Made by a program: the position numbers and the translations under genes
Assembly: GCA_006226985.1 (NCBI GenBank)
Contig: SBGC01000053.1
Coordinates: 1-23,728, forward strand
Length of the DNA stretch: 23,728 bases
Direction: 5' to 3'
Source of the DNA: Bacillota bacterium
GTDB taxonomy: Bacteria > Bacillota_I > Bacilli_A > Acholeplasmatales > Acholeplasmataceae
The notes under the pieces: generated by a model
Told to the model about the DNA's origin: nothing
What the model saw: only the letters and a program-made list of their open reading frames with translations
Database searches by the model: none
Shown here: piece after piece, positions 1-7,272 of the stretch
Layout: each line of letters begins with the position of its first letter
How positions within the stretch are numbered: the first letter of the stretch is position 1

Positions 1-170
1 GATGGTGCAAACGAACCAATCACTTTGTGAAGATGGTTTTCGAGCCTTTTGGTCGATATGTAGATCAAAACGTCAATTCCGCGTTAAGGATTTTGAGTGC
101 TAGGAATTTTCCTAGAACTAAGGTGGTACCGCGATCATTTCGTCCTTAGATTTTTTTAAGGACGAATTTT
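1..170 (+). promoter_or_regulatory. T-box leader of metG (3' part; 5' end outside window)
   Basis: The T-box core (AAGGTGGTACCGCG, 120-133) is present. CTAAGG (118-123) can pair with CCTTAG (144-149) to form the antiterminator, leaving TGGT (124-127) as the bulge that pairs with the uncharged tRNA 3' end. The same 3' arm is part of the terminator stem 140-147/158-165, so the two structures exclude each other. A hairpin CTAGGA/TCCTAG (100-105/110-115) sits just 5', as stem III does in T-boxes. The bulge T fits a tRNA with discriminator A, as expected for tRNA-Met. A small hairpin at 40-56 lies upstream. Stem I and the specifier codon are not visible, so Met specificity is inferred from the downstream gene. 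Confidence 0.93.
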
Positions 171-171
171 A
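140..171 (+). terminator. T-box-controlled intrinsic terminator
   Basis: TCGTCCTT (140-147) pairs perfectly with AAGGACGA (158-165), followed by a T-rich stretch. The stem uses the antiterminator's 3' arm, so it should form when charged tRNA fails to stabilise the antiterminator. Confidence 0.9.
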
Positions 172-192
172 TATTTTATGGAGGGTTTAATC

Positions 193-1758
193 ATGAACAA
201 AACGTATTACTTAACTACAGCAATTGCATATAGCTCAGCAATTCCACATATCGGAAATGTCTATGAGGCTATTTTAGCTGATGCCATTTGTCGCTTTAAG
301 CGATTAGATGGATATGACGTCCTATTTCAAACAGGAACAGATGAACACGGACAAAAAATTGAAAATAAAGCAAAAGATAATGAACTATCTCCACAAGCTT
401 ATGTGGATCACATTTCATCTGAAATAAAGCGCATTTATGATAAAGTCAATGTCTCATATGATCAATTCGTTAGAACGACAGATGATCGACATGTCAAAGC
501 TGTACAGGCTATATTCAAAAAGCTTTATGATCAAGGTGACATCTATCTTGGTGAATATGAAGGCTGGTACTCTGTTTCAGAAGAAGCATTTATTCTTGAA
601 AAAGATATTGTTGATGGTAAAGCACCAAATGGTGATATTCCTGTTTGGACGAAGGAAGCAGCGTATTTCTTAAGACTTGCTCCTTACCAAGAGAGACTAT
701 TAAAACATATCGAAACACATCCAGAATTCATTGAACCAGAATCTAGAAGAAATGAAATGATTCAAAACTTTCTTAAAGAACCCCTTCCTGATTTATCTGT
801 CTCAAGATCATCATTTAAGTGGGGTATCCCAGTTGAGTTTGACCCAGGGCATGTTGTATATGTTTGGATTGATGCATTAAGCAATTACATTACAGGACTT
901 GACTATCATCCTAATCAACCACTCACCGAACAGTATAAAAAATTCTGGCCAGCAGATGTTCATTTGATTGGAAAAGATATTTTAAGATTCCATACGATTT
1001 ACTGGCCAATTATTTTAATGGCTCTTGGACTAGAACTTCCTAAACAAGTTTTTGGTCATCCTTGGATTTTAGTGAATAAAGGAAAAATGAGTAAATCGAT
1101 TGGTAATGTAATGTATACAGATGACTTAGTGAGATACTTTGGTGTTGATACAGTACGCTATTATGTATTACATGAAATCCCATTTGCACAAGATGGAAAT
1201 ATTACGTATGAGCTTCTTATAGAGCGAAATAACAGTGATTTAGCTAATACAATCGGTAATCTTGTTAACCGTACGATTGGTATGGTTCATAAATATCGTC
1301 AGGGCCTTGTTAAAAAGGTTATACTCGATGAACCCTTTGAATTATCACTGAAAGAAAAGGCATTAGCTACACTACCAGCTATTCGCGATAACATGGATCA
1401 ACTGAAGGTTGCTGATGCACTTGAAGAGGTTGTAAAACTTGCTCGATTTGCAAATAAATATATTGATGTTTCTGAACCATGGAATTTAAATAAAGATGAA
1501 AATAAGAAAGAAATTCTTGATCATGTTTTATATCAATTACTGGAAACAATTCGTTTTGTTGCGGTAACTCTACAACCATTTATTCCAGAAACAGCACATA
1601 AAATTGCACATCAAATTGGCGTAACTGATTTATCATTTAAGTCGATTGAACAATTTGGTGGATATGCAGAACAAACACTTGGTAAACCAGAAGTTCTTTT
1701 CGAACGCTATGATCTAGCAAAAAAACTTGCAGAAATCTTAGAGGAAAGAAATGAGTAA
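193..1758 (+). CDS. metG: Methionyl-tRNA synthetase
   Basis: Class I aminoacyl-tRNA synthetase that charges tRNA-Met in the cytoplasm. The HIGH motif appears as HIGN (residues 19-22), and KMSKS at 298-302; the TGTDEHG and VYVWIDALSNY stretches are typical of MetRS. At 521 residues it is the short form: the C-terminal Trbp111-like tRNA-binding domain of many Bacillota MetRS is absent, and it ends after the anticodon-binding helical domain. The connective region reads YSVSEE (126-131) where zinc-type enzymes have YCxxCE, so this is a zinc-free version. I place the start at ATG 193 (MNKTYY) because GGAGGG (180-185) is a good ribosome site for it; the in-frame ATG at 178 overlaps that site. The stop overlaps the YitT start by 8 nt, and expression is under the T-box upstream. 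Confidence 0.97.
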   Translation: MNKTYYLTTAIAYSSAIPHIGNVYEAILADAICRFKRLDGYDVLFQTGTDEHGQKIENKAKDNELSPQAYVDHISSEIKRIYDKVNVSYDQFVRTTDDRHVKAVQAIFKKLYDQGDIYLGEYEGWYSVSEEAFILEKDIVDGKAPNGDIPVWTKEAAYFLRLAPYQERLLKHIETHPEFIEPESRRNEMIQNFLKEPLPDLSVSRSSFKWGIPVEFDPGHVVYVWIDALSNYITGLDYHPNQPLTEQYKKFWPADVHLIGKDILRFHTIYWPIILMALGLELPKQVFGHPWILVNKGKMSKSIGNVMYTDDLVRYFGVDTVRYYVLHEIPFAQDGNITYELLIERNNSDLANTIGNLVNRTIGMVHKYRQGLVKKVILDEPFELSLKEKALATLPAIRDNMDQLKVADALEEVVKLARFANKYIDVSEPWNLNKDENKKEILDHVLYQLLETIRFVAVTLQPFIPETAHKIAHQIGVTDLSFKSIEQFGGYAEQTLGKPEVLFERYDLAKKLAEILEERNE

Positions 1759-2710
1759 ATTACTTACTTGGGTTAAGTCTGAGAAATTTACAAATTCAGT
1801 TAAACCTGAAATCGAAAGACTTGTTGCAGTCATCGTATTTACAATTATTTATGGTATCGGTGTATCATGGTTTTTGGAAGCTTCTGTTGTTCCTTTATAC
1901 ACAGGTGGTATTCCAGGTATTGGACAGCTTGTAAGAGATGCTGCCTATGTGTGGTTTGACTACACACTTAAAGATGATTTCTTAGGTTTATTTGTCATCA
2001 TCATGAATATCCCTATTTTGATTCTCGGTTGGTTTGGTGTATCACATCGTTTTACCATTCACAGTATTATCTCTGTTGTGTTACAAGCACTAATCATTGG
2101 CTGGTTTCCCAAAGTGAATTTCGGTTTAAATAGCGTTGAGCACGCGCTTGCAGCCTCAGTTTTAGGAGGATTACTCATCGGTATTGGTGCAGGTGGTGCT
2201 TTAAAATATGGAACATCCACTGGTGGTTTAGATATTGTCGCTCAATATTTTTCATTCAAAAAAGGAAAAACTGTCGGATTTATCTCGATGGCGATGAATG
2301 TCACTATCGCTTTACTTGGAGGCTTTATTGTAGGCGGTCATGAAACCACACAAGGTGTTGTCATCACAGGTGGTGTTATAGCTTCATATACTGTGATACG
2401 AATTATTATTTCAACCATTATGACAGATAAGATTCATACAGCATACCAATTTTTAGCGGTTGATATTATTACGACAGTACCTCAACAACTTGTTGATGAG
2501 ATCTTAGTTAAAGTTTATAGAGGTGTGACACTGATGAAAGTAGAAGGTGCATATTCTCATCATGAGAAAACGATGATTTTCGTTGTGATTTCATCTTATG
2601 AATTGCATACACTCGTCAGACTAGTTAAACAGGTTGATCCACAAGCTTTTATTGTGACAAGACCCGTAAAAAATGTATTTGGAAACTTTAAGAGAAAGAC
2701 GATAGCATAA
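1751..2710 (+). CDS. YitT family membrane protein (DUF161 + DUF2179)
   Basis: A 319-residue integral membrane protein. After a short charged N-terminus there are about five or six hydrophobic segments (about 23-42, 65-85, 95-112, 140-160, 185-205, 210-232), with the glycine-rich GGIPGIGQL and KYGTSTGGLDI stretches typical of the YitT family. A soluble C-terminal domain (about 250-312, RGVTLMKVEGAYS...VFGNF) matches DUF2179, which usually follows these membrane domains. The biochemical role of the family is not settled, so no substrate is proposed. It overlaps the metG stop by 8 nt, with a ribosome site (GAGGAAAG) inside the end of metG, so it is co-transcribed with metG and probably translationally coupled to it. 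That places it under the methionine T-box, although nothing in the protein itself points to methionine. Confidence 0.9.
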   Translation: MSKLLTWVKSEKFTNSVKPEIERLVAVIVFTIIYGIGVSWFLEASVVPLYTGGIPGIGQLVRDAAYVWFDYTLKDDFLGLFVIIMNIPILILGWFGVSHRFTIHSIISVVLQALIIGWFPKVNFGLNSVEHALAASVLGGLLIGIGAGGALKYGTSTGGLDIVAQYFSFKKGKTVGFISMAMNVTIALLGGFIVGGHETTQGVVITGGVIASYTVIRIIISTIMTDKIHTAYQFLAVDIITTVPQQLVDEILVKVYRGVTLMKVEGAYSHHEKTMIFVVISSYELHTLVRLVKQVDPQAFIVTRPVKNVFGNFKRKTIA

Positions 2711-2734
2711 AAGCAGATACCCTCTGCTTTTTTG
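2711..2734 (+). terminator. Intrinsic terminator of metG-yitT
   Basis: AAGCAGA (2711-2717) pairs with TCTGCTT (2723-2729) and is followed by a T-run, directly after the stop codon. Confidence 0.85.
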
Positions 2735-2771
2735 TTAAAAACGTATTCATTATTCTTTTTTAAATAAGGGG

Positions 2772-2800
2772 TTTACATTCAAAATTTTCTTTGTTACAAT
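2772..2800 (+). promoter_or_regulatory. Promoter of the riboswitch-pbuG unit
   Basis: TTTACA (2772-2777), a 17-nt spacer, then TACAAT (2795-2800), with TG one base upstream of the -10 (extended -10). It is placed correctly just upstream of the purine aptamer. Confidence 0.8.
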
Positions 2801-2816
2801 GAAATAGTATTCAATG

Positions 2817-2885
2817 TATCGTATAATCGACCTAATGTGGAGGTCAAGTTTCTACCGTGATTCCGTAAAAATCGCGACTACGATA
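2817..2885 (+). promoter_or_regulatory. Purine riboswitch aptamer, guanine/hypoxanthine type
   Basis: P1 is TATCGTA/TACGATA (2817-2823/2879-2885). P2 is GACCT/AGGTC (2829-2833/2841-2845) with a 7-nt loop AATGTGG. P3 is 2856-2862/2870-2876 with a 7-nt loop CCGTAAA. The joining strand TTTCTACC is conserved. The base before the closing P1 pair, equivalent to position 74 of the xpt aptamer, is C (2878), which selects guanine or hypoxanthine; adenine aptamers have U there. The downstream purine permease agrees with this reading. Confidence 0.93.
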
Positions 2886-2946
2886 TGAAAACATCCTTTT
2901 TGCTGTTTTCATATGTAGAAGAAGCCACATGAACGTGGTTTTTTTA
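2878..2946 (+). promoter_or_regulatory. Expression platform of the purine riboswitch with terminator
   Basis: A long hairpin pairs 2878-2892 with 2905-2918 (14 bp, one bulged G). It includes the specificity C and the 3' arm of P1, so it competes with ligand-bound P1. A terminator stem follows at 2922-2928/2935-2941 with a T-run to 2945. Bases 2908-2916 could alternatively pair with 2927-2933 and block the terminator. The exact switching path is not certain; an off-switch is expected by family precedent. Confidence 0.7.
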
Positions 2947-2996
2947 TTTGCAAAATACATGTGAATACAAAACAAAAAAAAGGAGAATAGAAGAAA

Positions 2997-4352
2997 GTGG
3001 AGAGAATTAAAAAGTTCTTCAAAATTGAAGAAAGAGGTACGACAGTTCGTACAGAGCTTATTGGTGGTCTTGTTACATTCCTAGCAATGGCCTACATCTT
3101 AGCAGCTAACCCATTTATTTTAGGTGATACAGCTGATCCAATGCCTGTTGGTGGTGTGTTTGTTGCAACTGCAATTTCTGCAGCTATCGCAACAATTGTG
3201 ATGGGTTTACTTGCTAATTACCCTATCGCACTTGCTCCTGGTATGGGTATTAATGCACTTGTTGCATATGGTGTTATTAGTACAATGGGATATTCATGGG
3301 AAGAAGCAATGGCTGCAGTATTTATTTCAGGTATTATCTTCTTAGTGATTTCACTAACATCATTACGTACGCAAATCATTCGAGCAGTCCCTGCTAGTTT
3401 GAAAAAAGCTATTGGTGCTGGTATTGGCTTCTTCATCGCGTTTATCGGAGTTAAGAATGCTGGAATCGTTGTAGCGAACCCTGCAACTTTCGTATCACTA
3501 GGTGATTTATCAAATCCAACAGTATTACTTGCTTTATTTGGTATCGTCTTAGCATTAGTTCTTTATGCGGTTAGACATAAGATTAATAAGTTTGCTTTAA
3601 TTATTGCAATCTTAATTACTGCATTTGTTGGTGTTTTAATTGGTTTAATTTTTGATGTAGCAGGTATGCCAGCTTTTGCAGGTGGTTATAGTGATTTAAG
3701 TTCTTTTGGTGAAACACTCTTTGGATTCACTAAAGGATTAAGTACAGTCTTTGGTAAAGGTGATCTTTGGTTTGTTATTTTCTCATTACTTTTCTTAGAC
3801 ATTTTTGATACAGCTGGTACACTTATTTCTGTTGCTGAACCTGCTGGTTTACTTGATGAAAATGGCGAAATGAAAGATATCGACAAAGCATTAATGTCAG
3901 ATGCTATCGGTACAGTTGTCGGTTCAATCGTTGGTACTTCAACAGTAACTTCATATATTGAATCAAGTGCTGGTATTGAATCAGGTGCACGCACAGGTTT
4001 ATCATCAGTATTAGTCGGCGCATTATTCCTAATCTCTATCGTTGCATATCCTGTATTTTCGATTTTCATTAACTCAGCAGCTTTAACTTCAATGGCTTTA
4101 GTTTTAGTCGGTGTATTTATGATGAGTCAACTCAAGGGTATTGCATGGGATGACAAACCATCACTTGCTGCAGCATTTATTACTATTTTAATGATGGTAT
4201 TAAATTACTCTATTGGTAATGGTATTGCATTCGGTTTTATGACTTATGTATTACTTATGCTTGTTCAAGGTAGATATAAAGAAGTTACATTAACAATGTA
4301 TATTCTATCTGCAGCATTTGTTGCATATTTTGTAATCAACGCCGTCGTATAA
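2997..4352 (+). CDS. pbuG: Guanine/hypoxanthine permease, AzgA/PbuG type (NCS2 superfamily)
   Basis: A 451-residue membrane transporter for purine base uptake, probably by proton symport. The N-terminus (KKFFKIEERGTTVRTELIGG followed by FLAMAYILAANP) is characteristic of AzgA-type permeases, as are the LFLDIFDTAGTLISVAEPAG region and the GTSTVTSYIESSAGIESGARTG stretch that lines the substrate site in this family. Around a dozen hydrophobic segments cover nearly the whole length. The start is GTG at 2997 with AGGAG at 2981-2985; no nearby ATG fits. The guanine-type riboswitch directly upstream supports guanine/hypoxanthine as the substrate. The gene is monocistronic, with its own promoter and terminator. 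Confidence 0.93.
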   Translation: MERIKKFFKIEERGTTVRTELIGGLVTFLAMAYILAANPFILGDTADPMPVGGVFVATAISAAIATIVMGLLANYPIALAPGMGINALVAYGVISTMGYSWEEAMAAVFISGIIFLVISLTSLRTQIIRAVPASLKKAIGAGIGFFIAFIGVKNAGIVVANPATFVSLGDLSNPTVLLALFGIVLALVLYAVRHKINKFALIIAILITAFVGVLIGLIFDVAGMPAFAGGYSDLSSFGETLFGFTKGLSTVFGKGDLWFVIFSLLFLDIFDTAGTLISVAEPAGLLDENGEMKDIDKALMSDAIGTVVGSIVGTSTVTSYIESSAGIESGARTGLSSVLVGALFLISIVAYPVFSIFINSAALTSMALVLVGVFMMSQLKGIAWDDKPSLAAAFITILMMVLNYSIGNGIAFGFMTYVLLMLVQGRYKEVTLTMYILSAAFVAYFVINAVV

Positions 4353-4372
4353 AAATCTAAATATTTCAAATT

Positions 4373-4405
4373 AACCGCTAAATGAAAGATTTAGTGGTTT
4401 TTTTG
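4373..4405 (+). terminator. Intrinsic terminator of pbuG
   Basis: AACCGCTAAAT (4373-4383) pairs with ATTTAGTGGTT (4389-4399, one G-T pair), followed by a T-run. Confidence 0.88.
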
Positions 4406-4467
4406 TTTATCCAGACTAAAAAACATTAAAACGTAAGAAATAAGTAAGAAAATGTAATAAATCATCA

Positions 4468-4476
4468 TGTTATAAT
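4468..4476 (+). promoter_or_regulatory. Extended -10 promoter of the c-di-GMP sensor gene
   Basis: TG-T-TATAAT at 4468-4476, with no clear -35 at the matching distance. Downstream in the leader lie a run of seven C (4492-4498) and a small hairpin CATGT/ACATG just before the GGAGG ribosome site (4522-4526). Confidence 0.65.
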
Positions 4477-4532
4477 AGCATTATAAAACAACCCCCCCAC
4501 GGCATCATGTTGACTTCACATGGAGGAACAAG

Positions 4533-7232
4533 ATGGCAAAATCTAGTCATACGATTTCAATTCGTTCTTTGATTATCGGCACATTCTTAAGTGTTATTAT
4601 CATCGGATCAGTAACTATTGGTGTAATTGTTTTTACTAATTGGTATCAATTAGCAGATCGCCATGCCACCTTATTGGCTGATGAAATTACGTCTAAAATT
4701 GAAGATGAAGTGAATGACTTTTTATCCAATCCCGAGCATATCAATGAATATAACCGAATCGCTATTAATAATGGTCTCTTTGAAATTGAGAATTTTTCAA
4801 ATTATGAGACTTTTTTTCTCGATGTCTTAAGGTATCATCACCATGGTATTTTTTCTACTGTATTTGCTGATACAGAAGGCAATATGCATGGTGCGAGATA
4901 CATTAGTGATAATGAATCGTATCAGGTAGTAAAAGTCAATCAGGATACAAATGGATCACTTGAAAACTATTTTGTCAATGAAGATGGCACTATCGGTGAA
5001 CTAGCATATTCAATTCCCGATTTTGATCCAAGAGTTTTACCTTGGTATATCGAAGCCATTCAAAGTGAAAAATCTATTTATGTACCTATCCATCAACATC
5101 AAAGTGGTGAATTTGTATTTACAGCTGCAACCCCAGTTTATGACACTTCAAATGAGTTGCTTGGTGTATTGTCATCAAGTGTTACCTTTGATCAATTAAA
5201 TGCATTTTTGGGTTCAACTATGCAGGATATCGAAGGTACAGTTGTTATTTTTGATTTAAATACGGGCCAACTTATCGCCAATTCACTTCGACAACCAAAC
5301 TATACAGTTAATGGTGATGAAATCAACCATCTTTTGTACACGGATTTAATTCCTATAAGTATGCAAGAAGCTTATCAGCATTATTTAATCTCAAATCAAT
5401 CAGCATTTAAGTTTGATGGTACAGGTGAAGATTTATACGTCAATGTTACGACATATGAAAATGATGAAATTGGATGGGTTGTATTAAAGGCTATACCAGA
5501 ATCTTTCTTTATGGAAAAAGTATATCGCTCGCTCAATTTTACAATTATGATAATTCTTTTCGTTTTCTTTATTGGCACGATAGTTTATTTGAAGATAGCT
5601 AAAATATTATTCAAATCGCTTGAAGACTTAGCGTCTACAGCACATGTATTTGCACATGGTGATTTAAGCATACGCGCACACAAGCGTCGTAACGATGAGG
5701 TAGGTAAGTTAACAGACGCATTTAATCATATGGCAGATCATATGAATCATATGGTTAATAATTTAGAGGATATGGTTAACCAACGAACGAAAGAACTTAA
5801 GCATGCAACAGATGAAATAAGTCAAGGACAAGAAAAACTCAAATCCATACTCGACTCAACAGCCGAAGGCATCTATGGTATTGATATTAATGGTGTGTGT
5901 ACATTCATCAACCAAAGTGCTGTCAATCTTTTAGGATTTAGTAGTGAACAAGAAGTTATCGGGAAAAACATGCATTTACTTATCCATTATCAACATAAGC
6001 ATGGAGAGCGATATATGAATCATCGTTGTCCAATCGTTGAATCAATTAAACATGGAAATCCTATATATGCCATGAGGGATATCTTTTACAAAAAAGATGG
6101 TTCTAAAATCAGAATTCGGTATTCTGCATTTCCACAGTTTTTTCAAGGACAACTGTATGGTGCTGTTGTTTCGTTTATAGATAACACACAAGATATCGAA
6201 CGCGAAGAAAAGATGGAATATATTAGCTACCACGATTATCTGACTGGCTTATATAACCGAAGATATTTTGTTGAAGAACTCGCTAGAAAAGATCACAAGG
6301 ACTTTTATCCACTAGGTATCCTTATGCTAGATTTAAATGCTTTAAAACTTTTTAATGATGCATTTGGACACTTTATTGGTGATCAAGCACTTGTTAAATT
6401 ATCTCGTGTGCTTGAAAGCATTATTAGAGAAGATGGTATTGTGTGTAGACAAGGTGGAGATGAATTTGCAATCATCTTACCACATACATCAGAAGTGGAA
6501 TTAAATAGCATCAAGCATAAGATTAAAGACACTGTTTCTCAAGTTAGAATAGAAAATGTTGAGTTATCAGTTGCTGTGGGTTATGAATGTAAATACGATG
6601 AAAAAACAAAGCTTGATGATATTTTAAAGCAAGCTGAAGATCATATGTATAAAAACAAAATGTCAGAAAGACTGAATGTTAATAATAATGCAATTTTAGC
6701 TATTCTTAACACTCTATTTGATAAACATCCATTTGAAAGACAGCACGCCAATGAAGTCAGTCACTATGCAAAACTCATTGGAAAAGCATTAAAATTGAAG
6801 TCAAATGATCTACATGACTTATCGATTGCAAGCTTGTATCATGATATAGGTAAAATTTCAATCTCTGATCAAATACTTGATAAACCAGATACACTCAACG
6901 ATGATGAGTATCAAGAAATGAAGAAACATGCAGAAATAGGTTACCAAATCTTAAAAGCAGCTGATGAGTATTCAGAGTATGCAGTTCATGCATATTCACA
7001 TCATGAAAACTATGACGGTACCGGATATCCTCGCAAATTAAAGGGAAAAGACATTCCGTTGTTCTCGCGTATTATTAGTGTAGCTAATGCATATCAAAAC
7101 ATGACCACAGATCGACCCTATAGAAAATCCATGTCAGAAGCTGATGCTATTCAAGAATTAATGAGATGTTCTAACACACAATTTGATCCAGAAATCATTG
7201 AAGTATTTATTAAAAAAGTATTGAAGAAATAA
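4533..7232 (+). CDS. Membrane sensor with dCache, HAMP, PAS, GGDEF and HD-GYP domains
   Basis: An 899-residue predicted c-di-GMP enzyme. TM1 is at about 12-34 and TM2 at about 333-355, and the region between is a dCache-like extracytoplasmic sensor. HAMP (about 355-410) leads through a coiled linker to PAS (about 435-555), GGDEF (about 560-720) and HD-GYP (about 730-895). The cyclase signature GGDEF is intact at 641-645. The product-inhibition I-site is degenerate: R is kept but the aligned D is G (REDG). In HD-GYP, the HD pair (770-771), HHE (823-825) and DGTGYP (828-833) are present, but the usual VADxxD motif reads VANAYQ (N852), replacing an Asp expected to bind metal. Synthesis is therefore plausible and hydrolysis uncertain. 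The gene stands alone with its own promoter and a shared terminator; no effector lies nearby. Confidence 0.93.
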   Translation: MAKSSHTISIRSLIIGTFLSVIIIGSVTIGVIVFTNWYQLADRHATLLADEITSKIEDEVNDFLSNPEHINEYNRIAINNGLFEIENFSNYETFFLDVLRYHHHGIFSTVFADTEGNMHGARYISDNESYQVVKVNQDTNGSLENYFVNEDGTIGELAYSIPDFDPRVLPWYIEAIQSEKSIYVPIHQHQSGEFVFTAATPVYDTSNELLGVLSSSVTFDQLNAFLGSTMQDIEGTVVIFDLNTGQLIANSLRQPNYTVNGDEINHLLYTDLIPISMQEAYQHYLISNQSAFKFDGTGEDLYVNVTTYENDEIGWVVLKAIPESFFMEKVYRSLNFTIMIILFVFFIGTIVYLKIAKILFKSLEDLASTAHVFAHGDLSIRAHKRRNDEVGKLTDAFNHMADHMNHMVNNLEDMVNQRTKELKHATDEISQGQEKLKSILDSTAEGIYGIDINGVCTFINQSAVNLLGFSSEQEVIGKNMHLLIHYQHKHGERYMNHRCPIVESIKHGNPIYAMRDIFYKKDGSKIRIRYSAFPQFFQGQLYGAVVSFIDNTQDIEREEKMEYISYHDYLTGLYNRRYFVEELARKDHKDFYPLGILMLDLNALKLFNDAFGHFIGDQALVKLSRVLESIIREDGIVCRQGGDEFAIILPHTSEVELNSIKHKIKDTVSQVRIENVELSVAVGYECKYDEKTKLDDILKQAEDHMYKNKMSERLNVNNNAILAILNTLFDKHPFERQHANEVSHYAKLIGKALKLKSNDLHDLSIASLYHDIGKISISDQILDKPDTLNDDEYQEMKKHAEIGYQILKAADEYSEYAVHAYSHHENYDGTGYPRKLKGKDIPLFSRIISVANAYQNMTTDRPYRKSMSEADAIQELMRCSNTQFDPEIIEVFIKKVLKK

Positions 7233-7233
7233 A

Positions 7234-7259
7234 AAAATCCCAATTGCTTGGGATTTTTC
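7234..7259. terminator. Bidirectional terminator between the GGDEF/HD-GYP gene and uraA
   Basis: A 10-bp stem, AAAATCCCAA (7234-7243)/TTGGGATTTT (7248-7257), has a 4-nt loop, A-runs on its 5' side and T-runs on its 3' side. It can stop transcription from both convergent genes. Confidence 0.85.
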
Positions 7260-7272
7260 TTATAGATACGTT

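Noticed and set aside
178..192. ATG at 178 as metG start
   Set aside because: It overlaps the GGAGGG ribosome site that serves ATG 193, and MetRS proteins begin close to the MNKTYYLTT sequence.
4477..4532. c-di-GMP riboswitch before the GGDEF/HD-GYP gene
   Set aside because: The leader of about 50 nt is too short and shows none of the GEMM aptamer core; only a C-run and a 5-bp hairpin are present.
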